This document shows, one piece after another, positions 8,172-15,910 of a DNA stretch of 64,000 bases. Origin of the DNA: Sulfitobacter mediterraneus. GTDB lineage: Bacteria > Pseudomonadota > Alphaproteobacteria > Rhodobacterales > Rhodobacteraceae. How positions within the stretch are numbered: position 1 is the first letter of the stretch; each line of letters starts with the position of its first letter. The stretch spans positions 248,001-312,000 of the forward strand of contig NZ_QBKU01000003.1 of assembly GCF_003054325.1 (NCBI RefSeq). Reading direction: 5' to 3'. The position numbers and the translations under genes are program-made. Under the pieces are notes generated by a model, which worked only from the letters and a program-made list of their open reading frames with translations, had not been told where the DNA came from and made no database searches.

Positions 8172-8467
8172 CAGACATGCTCCTGCTTGCCGTGGGCATA
8201 GTTCGAGGGGCCCGTGGCACGGAAATCCTCACGGAAATGGGTGGGGCGCGGGGTGTCACCATCCAGCGACACATCTGCCAGATAAACACCAACCACCAGA
8301 TCAACCTGGGCGCCCGCTTCGATCATGCGCAGATCGGCGTGGGCCTCATCGGTGAGAATCTCCGCGTCTTTCAGATCGCGGCTCCAACCGGCGGTGGTTT
8401 GATAGATCACGTCGCCTTCAAGCAGGGCATTGGCGGTGACAACTTTGGGGGTGAAGGGTTTTGGCAT
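8171..8467 (-). CDS. DUF2849 family protein of the sulfite-reduction operon
   Basis: 98 residues, small and soluble, with no cysteine, lying between cysG and cysI and overlapping each by one base (TGATG on both sides). PKVVTANALLEGDVIYQTTAGWSRDLKDAEIL is the family core, a short beta-rich segment; the C terminus RPTHFREDFRATGPSNYAHG is also well conserved in what I recall of the family. Function unestablished. The tight coupling suggests a 1:1 role in siroheme handling or CysI maturation (inference). Confidence 0.87.
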   Translation of the reverse strand: MPKPFTPKVVTANALLEGDVIYQTTAGWSRDLKDAEILTDEAHADLRMIEAGAQVDLVVGVYLADVSLDGDTPRPTHFREDFRATGPSNYAHGKQEHV

Positions 8468-9861
8468 CAGGCCATCTCCTCAAACGGAATTTCAGTGGCG
8501 GCAATGGCGGCGGCACGCGGCGCAAGGCCATAAAAGGTCAGGGCAGGGCCGGTCATATCGGCCTTGATCAGATCATCGGGCAGGGCATCCAGAGTGGTTT
8601 CCAGAATGCGTTGTTCAGGGCGCGAGGCGTTTTCGATCACAGTGACAGGGGTGGCGCGATCCGCGCCGTGCATGATCAAACGGCCTTGCACAAACCGCGC
8701 GGATTTCTTGCCCATGTAGATCGCAGCGACCTCATTTGGCCGGGCCAGCGCGGCCCAGTCATGATCGGCAAACCCCTTCATGTCATGGCCCGTCAGGAAC
8801 CGCACAGAGGCATTGCGCCCACGCCGCGTCAGGCTTTGCCCGATGGCGGCCACGGCAGCAGAGGCCGATGTGATCCCCGGCACGATGTGCCAGCCAATGC
8901 CATGGGCGTCGATTGCGTCAATTTCTTCGTCCAAACGGCCAAAGACAGTGGCATCGCCCGATTTCAAACGCACAACCTGCGCCCCGGCCAGCCCATGCTG
9001 AACCAACAGATCATTGATGGTTTCTTGCGATGTGGAGGGGCCAAAGCCCTCTTTGCCCACGTCAATCATCACTGCCTCGCGGCGGGCCAGTTCAAGGATC
9101 TCGGCACTGATCAAGCGGTCATAGATCACCACATCCGCCTCATCCAAGGCGCGGCGGGCCTTCAGCGTCAGCAGTTCCGGATCGCCCGGACCGCCACCGA
9201 CAAAGGCAATGTGCCCCGCGCGGGCGGTGCGGGTCAGATGATCGTCCAAAAGGGCGTCCAGCGCCGGACGCACCTCGGCTTCGCCCGCTGTCATCGCCTT
9301 GGGGCCGGTGTTGAAATAATAATCACGCCAGAAATCGCGGCGGGCACGGCCAAAGGGCAACGCCTCGGCCATCTTGCGAAACCCTTTGCCGATCCGCGCC
9401 AAAGTGCCAAGCGTGCTGGGCAGGCGCTCTTCTAGATCGGCCTTGATGGCGCGGGCCAAGACGGGTGCTGCGCCTTCGGTGCCGATGGCGATGGTCACCG
9501 GATCACGGTCCACGATGGCGGGCGTGATAAAGGCGCTGGCCTCCAGATTGTCCACAACGTTGACCAGCGCCCCTTCGGCGCGGGCAATCGCGGCGGTCTG
9601 CGCGTCAAGGGTGTCTTCTTCATCCGCTGCATAGAAAAGCGTTGCACCGGCGACATCCCCGGAACGGAGCGGCCGCCGGTGCAACAGAAGTTTGCCCCGC
9701 GCAGCCCAGAGTTCAATCTCGGCGGCAGGGGCAGGGGAGTAAACGTGGATCTCAGCAGTGGTCTTGAGCAGGAGCCGCAGTTTGGCCAATGCCGCATCGC
9801 CGCCGCCGGACAGCACAATGCGCTGGCCGCTGGTGGCAAGAAAGATTGGGAAATGATCCAT
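8467..9861 (-). CDS. cysG: Siroheme synthase (uroporphyrinogen methyltransferase / dehydrogenase / ferrochelatase)
   Basis: 464 residues, trifunctional: residues 1-~205 are the NAD-dependent precorrin-2 dehydrogenase/ferrochelatase (SGGGDAALAKLRLL; VVDNLEASAFITPAIVDRDPVTIAIGTEGAAPVLAR), and ~215-455 the SAM-dependent uroporphyrinogen III methyltransferase (VGGGPGDPELLTLKARRAL, DVVIYDRL, RLKSGDATVFGRLDEE, VPGITSA). It makes the siroheme needed by CysI, encoded downstream. It is the first gene of the operon; the divergent lrp-type gene starts 142 bp away. The GGD loop reads KSGDATVFGR where most homologues have KGGDPFVFGR, a minor change. Confidence 0.92.
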   Translation of the reverse strand: MDHFPIFLATSGQRIVLSGGGDAALAKLRLLLKTTAEIHVYSPAPAAEIELWAARGKLLLHRRPLRSGDVAGATLFYAADEEDTLDAQTAAIARAEGALVNVVDNLEASAFITPAIVDRDPVTIAIGTEGAAPVLARAIKADLEERLPSTLGTLARIGKGFRKMAEALPFGRARRDFWRDYYFNTGPKAMTAGEAEVRPALDALLDDHLTRTARAGHIAFVGGGPGDPELLTLKARRALDEADVVIYDRLISAEILELARREAVMIDVGKEGFGPSTSQETINDLLVQHGLAGAQVVRLKSGDATVFGRLDEEIDAIDAHGIGWHIVPGITSASAAVAAIGQSLTRRGRNASVRFLTGHDMKGFADHDWAALARPNEVAAIYMGKKSARFVQGRLIMHGADRATPVTVIENASRPEQRILETTLDALPDDLIKADMTGPALTFYGLAPRAAAIAATEIPFEEMA

Positions 9862-9896
9862 AACGGGTCCTGACTTCGTTTGACTTGACCCTCAAT

Positions 9897-9924
9897 ATAG
9901 GAAATATTCCCGATATTCCGCTAT
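9897..9924. promoter_or_regulatory. Imperfect inverted repeat between cysG and the Lrp gene (candidate operator)
   Basis: ATAGGAAATAT (9897-9907) and ATATTCCGCTAT (9913-9924) are near-mirror arms about a TCCCG centre; the element is AT-rich in a GC-rich genome and lies 36 bp before the cysG start. Its position and AT-rich dyad fit an Lrp/AsnC-family site, but no binding evidence exists. Confidence 0.4.
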
Positions 9925-10003
9925 ATGCGGCGGTAGATAAGGACATTTGTTCCATACCGCAGCGCAGAAAGAACAGATAACCGCCTGAAATGGAAAATAC
10001 AGA

Positions 10004-10465
10004 ATGACTGTCCGAATAGATGAGACTGACCGGAAAATCCTGGCCGAGCTGCAGCGCGACGCCAGCCAATCGCTTGATGATATTGCCCGCAATGTCGGCT
10101 CTTCCAAGACCCCGGTGTGGAACCGGATTCGCAAATTGCGCGAGGGCGGGGTGATCGGCCAACAGACCGTGATGCTGGATGCCGAGGCGCTTGGGTTCGA
10201 GGCGTGTTTCTTTGTGCTGATCCGCACGTCAGAGCATGAGGCGGACTGGCAAAAAGCCTTCCTCAAGGCCCTGCAAGACCGCCCTGAAGTCCAAGAGGCG
10301 CACCGCCTGGCCGGTGACATCGACTATATTCTCAAGGTGCGCGTAAAGAACGCCCGCGCCTACGACGCCTTCTATCAGGCGCTGATTTCTGAGGTGCGGG
10401 TGCACAACGTGACTGCGCTTTTGTCGATGGAAGAGATCAAATCGACGGTGATGCTGCCGCTTTGA
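10004..10465 (+). CDS. Lrp/AsnC-family transcriptional regulator, likely of the cys operon
   Basis: 153 residues. The N-terminal winged HTH begins IDETDRKILAELQRDASQSLDDIARNVGSSKTPVWNRIRKLREGGVI. The C-terminal RAM (AsnC ligand-binding) domain contains VQEAHRLAGDIDYILKVRVKNARAYDAFYQALI. It is transcribed divergently from cysG with 142 bp between, the usual place for a self- and neighbour-regulating Lrp protein. No LysR-type CysB is encoded in the window, so control of sulfur assimilation by this protein is the simplest reading (inference). Confidence 0.9.
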   Translation: MTVRIDETDRKILAELQRDASQSLDDIARNVGSSKTPVWNRIRKLREGGVIGQQTVMLDAEALGFEACFFVLIRTSEHEADWQKAFLKALQDRPEVQEAHRLAGDIDYILKVRVKNARAYDAFYQALISEVRVHNVTALLSMEEIKSTVMLPL

Positions 10466-10572
10466 TCGGGCCGCACCAAAAAGCTGACGCAGCGTCGCGG
10501 CCATAAGGGGTTGGGACGCGCCCCGCCGCGCCGTAGCGTGAGGCCAAACGTACAGCAAGGCAGGGCAAAAAG

Positions 10573-11250
10573 ATGAATATTGATCAGGCGATCCAAGAGC
10601 GCCGTTCCATTCGGGGATTTCAGGACAAACCGGTGCCACAGGCCCTGCTCGAAGAGGTGATCGCGCTGGCCAACCGCGCGCCATCCTCGATGAACACCCA
10701 GCCCTGGCACCTGCATGTGCTGACAGGAGAGCCGCTTGAGCAGGTCCGCAAAGGCAATACCGAACGGATGCTCGGCGGGGTCACCCCAACCCGCGATATC
10801 GAAGATTATGCAGCCTATGAAGGCGAACACCGCCAGCGCCAAATCGAAATTGCCATCCAACTGTTTGAGGCGATGGGGATCGAGCGCCACGATGCAGAGC
10901 GCCGCCAGGATTGGGTGATGCGCGGCTTTCGCCAGTTTGATGCGCCGGTGTCCATCGTCGTGTGCTTTGACCGCAGCTTGCTGAACAACACGATCGCGCA
11001 TTTTGATACCGGCGCAATGACCTATGGCCTGGTGCTGGCCGCTTGGGCCCGCGGGCTTGGTGCAGTGATCAACGGGCAAGGCATCATGCAAAGCCCGGTG
11101 GTGCGCGAAGTGGCCGGCATCCCCGAAGATCAGGTGATCCTGACCTGCGTTGCCCTTGGCTGGCCGGATGATGGGTTTGTTGCAAATGACGTCGTGTCGC
11201 GGCGCCGCCCGGTCGAAAATGTCACAAAGTTTCTGGGGTTTGATGGCTGA
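10573..11250 (+). CDS. Nitroreductase-family flavoprotein
   Basis: 225 residues. Nitroreductase fold: IQERRSIRGFQDKPVP (FMN phosphate Arg-Arg-Ser), NRAPSSMNTQPWHLHVL, and AWARGLGAVINGQGIM with ALGWPDD near the C terminus. These homodimeric FMN enzymes reduce nitro compounds or quinones with NAD(P)H; the substrate cannot be inferred. It lies about 107 bp downstream of the Lrp gene and may or may not be co-transcribed. It converges on the P450 gene across an inverted-repeat region. Confidence 0.88.
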   Translation: MNIDQAIQERRSIRGFQDKPVPQALLEEVIALANRAPSSMNTQPWHLHVLTGEPLEQVRKGNTERMLGGVTPTRDIEDYAAYEGEHRQRQIEIAIQLFEAMGIERHDAERRQDWVMRGFRQFDAPVSIVVCFDRSLLNNTIAHFDTGAMTYGLVLAAWARGLGAVINGQGIMQSPVVREVAGIPEDQVILTCVALGWPDDGFVANDVVSRRRPVENVTKFLGFDG

Positions 11251-11282
11251 CGCAAGCCTCGGTGCCTGACGCGAGCCGGTAC

Positions 11283-11406
11283 GGGGGCCAGCCCCCACCG
11301 CCGCTGCGCGGCGCTCCCCCCGGAGGTTTTTTTGGCCAAATGAAGAGAAGGGCGCCTTTTTCTTCATTTGGCCCTTAAACCTCTGGGGTCCGGGGCAAAG
11401 CCCCGG
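11283..11406. repeat. Nested inverted-repeat element between convergent genes (bidirectional terminator-like)
   Basis: Three nested or flanking dyads. The core 11334-11373 is a 40-bp palindrome with 18 of 20 positions matching, including a perfect 13-bp arm (11334-11346 with 11361-11373). The outer arms 11318-11329 and 11377-11388 match 11 of 12. At each edge is a small GC hairpin: GGGGGC-CA-GCCCCC at 11283-11296 and CCGGGGC-AAA-GCCCCGG at 11390-11406. T-rich tracts occur on both strands beside the core. It probably terminates both genes and may be a dispersed genomic repeat. Confidence 0.7.
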
Positions 11407-11432
11407 GTGTCTGCGGCATGCAGTGTCGCCTG

Positions 11433-12614
11433 CTATGGCGCGATCATCAACCGGTCCAGCTTGTGGAAATGGTAGCTCATGGCATAGCGCGGGGCTTCGG
11501 CCAGTGTCATTTTCGGCAGGTGCCCAAACAGCGCGGGCAGGGCCACCTGCAATTCCATTCGCGCCAGCGGGGCACCGACGCAGAAATGCAGGCCGCCGCC
11601 AAAGACCGCATGGGGTTTTGCGGGCCGGTAGGGATCAAACGCATCAGGGTTTTCATAGACCGCCGGGTCACGGGCTGCGGCCCCCAGCATCAGCGCGATT
11701 TCATCGCCCTTTTGCAAGGTCACACCGTCCAATTCGGTGTCTTCATAGGCAAAGCGGGTGAACATATGTAGCGGCGGGTCGTAACGCAGCAGTTCTTCAA
11801 CGGTCGCATTGATCTGATCGGGGGCCAGCGCGGCGGCGGGTGTTTCATGCTCCAGCAGGCATTTCACGGCATTGCCCATGGAATGCACCGTTGCCTCGTG
11901 ACCTGCGTTCAGCAGCAGGATGCAGGTGCCGATCAACTCATCCGGGGTGAGCTTCTCACCGTCTTCTTCTGCCGCGATCAGGCTGGTGATCAGATCATCA
12001 CGCGGGTCATTGCGGCGCTTTTCGATATAGCCGCGCAGGAAATCCACAAATTCGGCTGTTGCGGTGTTGGCGGCGTCTTCCACCGCGCGGCTGCGGCCCG
12101 CTTGATACATGGCCACCATCGCGTTGGACCAGCGCAGTAGGTCTGGCGATATTTCCTCTGGCACGCCCAAGAGTCGGGCGATGATGCGCACGGGCAATTC
12201 GGTGCAATAGGCGCGGATCAGATCGAAAGAATCGCGAGGCAACCCTGCCAACAGTTGAGCTGTGACCTCTTCGATATCGGGCAAAAGCGCCGCGATCCGC
12301 CGGGAGGTAAAGGCCCGCAGAACCAGACCGCGCAGGCGGGTGTGGCGTGGCGGTTCCAGCTCCAACATGGAGTGGCCTTCCATCGTGGCCCAATCCCTCA
12401 GATGCTCCGGATAGGGCGCGCGTGCCCCCTGAGGCACTTCACGGCCCAGCCGCCGGTCACGCAACAGCGCCTGCACGGTGGCCGCGTCAAAGGCGGCGGG
12501 CATGGCGTAGTCCTGCCAGTACATCACAGGGCCATCCGCCCGTGCCTTGGCGTAGGCCGCATAGGGGTTTTGCACAAAGTCGGGATCGAGCGGGGACTGC
12601 TGGAGTGTTTTCAT
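11433..12614 (-). CDS. Cytochrome P450
   Basis: 393 residues from ATG 12614 (MKTLQQSPLDPDF). Bacterial class I P450: I-helix LLLNAGHEATVHSMGN (the acid-alcohol pair is Glu-Ala-Thr instead of the usual Asp/Glu-Thr-Thr), K-helix EELLRYDPP, and heme-binding loop FGGGLHFCVGAPLARMEL with the thiolate Cys near residue 340. ELEPPRHTRLRGLVLRAFTSRR is the C-helix region. No ferredoxin or ferredoxin reductase is adjacent, so electrons come from elsewhere. Substrate unknown. The start is divergent from the histidine kinase gene with only 60 bp between; no clear ribosome site is seen. Confidence 0.93.
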   Translation of the reverse strand: MKTLQQSPLDPDFVQNPYAAYAKARADGPVMYWQDYAMPAAFDAATVQALLRDRRLGREVPQGARAPYPEHLRDWATMEGHSMLELEPPRHTRLRGLVLRAFTSRRIAALLPDIEEVTAQLLAGLPRDSFDLIRAYCTELPVRIIARLLGVPEEISPDLLRWSNAMVAMYQAGRSRAVEDAANTATAEFVDFLRGYIEKRRNDPRDDLITSLIAAEEDGEKLTPDELIGTCILLLNAGHEATVHSMGNAVKCLLEHETPAAALAPDQINATVEELLRYDPPLHMFTRFAYEDTELDGVTLQKGDEIALMLGAAARDPAVYENPDAFDPYRPAKPHAVFGGGLHFCVGAPLARMELQVALPALFGHLPKMTLAEAPRYAMSYHFHKLDRLMIAP

Positions 12615-12674
12615 GGCCGCAGATAAGCCGCGCGGCACTGGCCTTTGCAAGGGGGAAGGTGCAATCATGGGCCG

Positions 12675-14441
12675 ATGAATGGCAATCTGCGACAACGGGC
12701 CGGGTATGTGCTGGCCTTTCTGCTGGTGGTGGCCGCGCTTTCGGGCGGGGTCTGGCGCTATGCCTTTGTCAAAGGCCTGGATCAATTGGCCGCGCGGGGG
12801 CAGGCGGATCTGGCCTTGGCCGGGGACCGGTTGGTTGGGCAATTGCAGCGGTATCGCGATTTGGCGGTGATGTTGGCCGATCACCCGACTGTCGCGGCGG
12901 AACTGTCGGGTATTGGCGTCACGGGCAGCACCGATTTGTTGCTTGAAGTGGCGGACAAATCGGCGGCACTGGATGTGTTGATCGTGGATGCGCAGGGGCG
13001 GGTTGCAGCCTCGGCCATCGGCGCGGAACCTGCCGATCTGGCGCAGCAGCGCTATATCAAACGGGCGCTGCGCGGGGCATTGGGCTGGGGCCATGGGCCG
13101 GGGGCGCCGTTGACGCGCCGGGCGTTTTTCCATGCCGCACCGGTGTTTGACCCCTCGGGCCGTGTGCAGGGCGCAGTCGTGGTGATGACCGACCTCAACG
13201 GTATTGATTACAATTGGCGTGGCACCAATCCGCCCGCGTTTTTCACCGATGCGGCGGGGGAGGTATATATTTCCAACCGGTCCGAAATCCTGTTCTGGCG
13301 GCGGCCGGAGGACAGCCCCGGATTGATTCCGCCCAAGGGCACTGCGCCGGAGTTCTCGGCGCAATATATTGGCGGGCATGAGATCTGGAAACTTGGCTGG
13401 GGTCCGTATTTGCCGCAAGAGGGTTTGCATCTGACGCAGGCTTTGCCGGTGATCGGGCTCACTGGTGAGGTGCTATTGAATGTCGCGCAGACCCGGCAGT
13501 TTGCCTTGGCGCAGGCGGCGGCGGTGGCTGCGCTTTGCCTTGCGTTTGGATCGCTGCTGTTTCTCGCAGCGGAGCGGCGGCGGGCCTTGACGCAGGCCAA
13601 TGTGCAGCTTGAGGCGCGGGTGGCGGAACGCACCGCCGCTTTGCGTGACACCAACGCCCAATTGCGGCGCGAGGCGGCAGAGCGCGAAGAGGCGCAAGCG
13701 GCGTTGCGGCGGGCGCAGGATGATCTGGTACAAGCGGGCAAGCTAAGCGCTTTGGGCCAGATGTCTGCGGGCATCAGCCATGAGTTGAACCAGCCCTTGA
13801 TGGCGATCCGGTCCTTTGCCGAAAACGCCGTGCAGTTTATGGACCGCGGCGCACCGGACCGCGCCACTGAAAACCTCACCCGGATTTCAGACATGGCGCG
13901 GCGCATGGGGCGGATCATCCAGAACCTGCGGGCCTTTGCCCGGCAGGAAAACCGCCCCGATGAACGGGTTGAGCTGCGGGCCGTGTTGCAATCGGCGCTG
14001 GATCTGACGGCCAATCATATCGCGGATGCGGGGGTTGAGCTGATCTATGATCCGGCGGGGAATGGCCCCTTGTGGGTGCGCGGCGGCGAGGTGCGGCTGG
14101 GGCAGGTGTTTGTCAATCTGATCACCAATGCCGTGGATGCCATGAGTGACAGTGATTTGAAGGTGCTGCGCATTTCGGTGACAGATGGCGATGCGCTGAC
14201 GGTCAATTTCCGAGACACCGGGCCGGGGATTGAAATGCCGGACAAGGTGTTTGATCCGTTCTACACAACCAAACCGGCGGGTGACACGGGCGGCATGGGG
14301 CTGGGCCTGTCGATCAGCTATGGCATTGTGCAAAGCTTTGGCGGACAAATCAAAGGCAGCAATTGTGAGGGCAGCGGGGCGTTGTTCTCCGTGACGCTTG
14401 AACGCGCTGCTGATCAGGTGAAGCAGGCAGAGGTGGCATGA
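12675..14441 (+). CDS. dctB: DctB-like C4-dicarboxylate sensor histidine kinase
   Basis: 588 residues from ATG 12675. TM helix at ~8-28, a periplasmic sensor of ~240 residues (double-PDC/Cache type as in DctB), a second TM at ~275-298, a coiled linker (ERTAALRDTNAQLRREAAEREEAQAALRRAQDDL), a HisKA domain with the phospho-His in SAGISHELNQPLMAIRSFAENA (~368), and HATPase boxes (VFVNLITNAVDAM, DTGPGI, FDPFYTTK, GMGLGLSISYGI). The sensor probably reads external C4-dicarboxylates and phosphorylates the regulator encoded next, whose start overlaps by four bases. Homology to DctB is judged by architecture and by the TRAP genes downstream. Confidence 0.87.
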   Translation: MNGNLRQRAGYVLAFLLVVAALSGGVWRYAFVKGLDQLAARGQADLALAGDRLVGQLQRYRDLAVMLADHPTVAAELSGIGVTGSTDLLLEVADKSAALDVLIVDAQGRVAASAIGAEPADLAQQRYIKRALRGALGWGHGPGAPLTRRAFFHAAPVFDPSGRVQGAVVVMTDLNGIDYNWRGTNPPAFFTDAAGEVYISNRSEILFWRRPEDSPGLIPPKGTAPEFSAQYIGGHEIWKLGWGPYLPQEGLHLTQALPVIGLTGEVLLNVAQTRQFALAQAAAVAALCLAFGSLLFLAAERRRALTQANVQLEARVAERTAALRDTNAQLRREAAEREEAQAALRRAQDDLVQAGKLSALGQMSAGISHELNQPLMAIRSFAENAVQFMDRGAPDRATENLTRISDMARRMGRIIQNLRAFARQENRPDERVELRAVLQSALDLTANHIADAGVELIYDPAGNGPLWVRGGEVRLGQVFVNLITNAVDAMSDSDLKVLRISVTDGDALTVNFRDTGPGIEMPDKVFDPFYTTKPAGDTGGMGLGLSISYGIVQSFGGQIKGSNCEGSGALFSVTLERAADQVKQAEVA

Positions 14442-15667
14442 CAGGGCAGGTACTTTTGGTGGATGACGATGCCGCCGTGCGCGAGGCATTGGCCCAGACG
14501 CTGGAGCTGGCAGAGATCACCGCGATCACCGCGGGATCCTTTGTTGCGGCCAAGGACCGGATCACCGCCGGATTTGACGGGGTGATCCTGTCGGACATTC
14601 GCATGCCGGGGCGGGACGGGTTTCATCTGCTGGATTATGCCCAGAAACAGGATGCCGATTTGCCGGTGATCTTGCTGACCGGTGAGGGCGATATTCCTAT
14701 GGCGGTGGCTGCGATGGGGCAGGGTGCCTTCGGGTTTCTGGAAAAGCCTTGCGCGCCTGCCGATCTGCTGGGGGTGCTGGAACGGGCGCTCAAGACCCGT
14801 GCGTTGGTTCTGGAAAACCGCCGGTTGCTGCAACTGGTGGAAACCGGCGATCCGGCGGCGCGGATGCTGTTTGGCACCTCGGCGATGGCCGAAGCGCTGC
14901 GCAAGCGGGTGCGTCTGGTCGCGCAGACCGAAGAGGATGTGATGGTCAACGGTGCGCCGGGGTCCGGCACATCGAAGGTGGCGGAGGTCATTCACCTCAG
15001 CTCGGCCCGGTCTAAAGCGCCTTTTGTCAAACGCGCGGCGGCAGGGCTGACGGCGGAAACACTGGCCCAGGCGGTGCAGGAGGCCGACGGTGGCAGCCTG
15101 TTTGTGGATGAAATCACCCATTTGTCGCCGCAACTGCAACTCACGCTCAGCGAAACCGGCAGTCCGGCAGAGGGCGTGCGCCTGATGGTGGGCAACACCC
15201 GTGATCTCAAGGCAGAGGTCAACGCGGGCCGGTTCAACGCCGATCTTTATTACCGGATGGAGGGGCTGAGCGTGCGCATTCCATCATTGGCGGAGCGGCC
15301 AGAGGACATTCCCGTGATGTTCCGGCGCTATGTCGATCAGGCGGCAGAGCAGGCGGGCCTGCAAAAGCCGGACGTGACGCCAGAGGTGGTGGCGGGGTTG
15401 ATGCGGCGTGATTGGCCGGGCAACGCGCGATCGCTCATGTCGGTGGCGATGCGGTTTGTGATGGGCCTACCAGATGATGTGGCGCCTGATGCCGCGCTTG
15501 GATTGAATGAACAGATGTCGCTGGTGGAGAAGTCACTGCTTGAAGCGGCGCTGCGCCGGGCAAGTGGGCAGGCTTCGGCGGCGGCGGAGGCGCTGAAACT
15601 GCCGCGCAAAACGTTTTATGACAAGCTGGCCCGCTATGGCATCCGGCCCGAAGATTTCCGTCAGTGA
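14438..15667 (+). CDS. dctD: DctD-like response regulator with degenerate AAA+ domain lacking GAFTGA
   Basis: 409 residues; ATGA overlap with the kinase. The receiver domain 1-~120 has the phospho-acceptor Asp53 (LSDIRMPGRDG) and Lys103. The central domain resembles NtrC-type AAA+, but Walker A reads GAPGSGTSK (172-180) with Thr178 where the catalytic Lys should be. The stretch from PFV (195) to DGGSLFVDE (218) is ~19 residues shorter than in NtrC, so the GAFTGA loop that contacts sigma-54 is missing. The C-terminal Fis-type HTH is AAAEALKLPRKTFYDKLARYGI. So it binds DNA but probably cannot remodel sigma-54 polymerase; it may act on sigma-70 promoters, as reported for the GAFTGA-less NtrC of Rhodobacter capsulatus. 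Confidence 0.85.
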   Translation: MTGQVLLVDDDAAVREALAQTLELAEITAITAGSFVAAKDRITAGFDGVILSDIRMPGRDGFHLLDYAQKQDADLPVILLTGEGDIPMAVAAMGQGAFGFLEKPCAPADLLGVLERALKTRALVLENRRLLQLVETGDPAARMLFGTSAMAEALRKRVRLVAQTEEDVMVNGAPGSGTSKVAEVIHLSSARSKAPFVKRAAAGLTAETLAQAVQEADGGSLFVDEITHLSPQLQLTLSETGSPAEGVRLMVGNTRDLKAEVNAGRFNADLYYRMEGLSVRIPSLAERPEDIPVMFRRYVDQAAEQAGLQKPDVTPEVVAGLMRRDWPGNARSLMSVAMRFVMGLPDDVAPDAALGLNEQMSLVEKSLLEAALRRASGQASAAAEALKLPRKTFYDKLARYGIRPEDFRQ

Positions 15668-15669
15668 TC

Positions 15670-15719
15670 TGTGCGGATTTTCGCACAAGTACCGGATCGC
15701 CTGTGCGGGATTTCGCACA
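15670..15719. promoter_or_regulatory. Two tandem palindromic operators, probable DctD-like regulator sites
   Basis: TGTGCGGATTTTCGCACA (15670-15687) and TGTGCGGGATTTCGCACA (15702-15719) are both TGTGCG-N6-CGCACA dyads, 32 bp centre to centre (about three helical turns). They begin two bases after the dctD stop and ~190-240 bp before dctP. Twin dyads on one DNA face are the usual design for a dimeric Fis-HTH activator. Confidence 0.75.
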
Positions 15720-15752
15720 AACCGCCCCATCGGCCTGGCTGACCATGGGTCA

Positions 15753-15780
15753 CTTTGAACGCTAGCTGTTTGAATATTAT
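15753..15780 (+). promoter_or_regulatory. Candidate sigma-70-type promoter of dctPQM
   Basis: CTTTGA (15753-15758), 16-bp spacer, TATTAT (15775-15780). No TGGCAC-N5-TTGC sigma-54 element is seen anywhere in 15668-15910. Two further dyads lie downstream in the leader: CACAA-TC-TTGTG (15813-15824) and GATCGC-ATT-GCGATC (15826-15840). Weak call. Confidence 0.35.
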
Positions 15781-15910
15781 CGAAAAAACGACCTCGCGAC
15801 CATCACGGTTAACACAATCTTGTGAGATCGCATTGCGATCTGTTTGATAGCTCCCAGTGCATCCAAGTCGGATGTCCGAACTGTGATTCTAGTTTTCTGG
15901 GAGGAAACCA

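Noticed and set aside
8461-9435. 324-codon plus-strand frame antisense to cysG
   Set aside because: High-GC antisense shadow; cysG motifs and operon coupling fix the minus frame.
12345-12950. Plus-strand frames crossing the P450 5' end
   Set aside because: Arg/Ala-rich frames opposite the P450 and out of frame with the kinase; no start support.
15668-15910. Sigma-54 promoter before dctP
   Set aside because: No TGGCAC-N5-TTGC match; fits the absent GAFTGA loop in the regulator.
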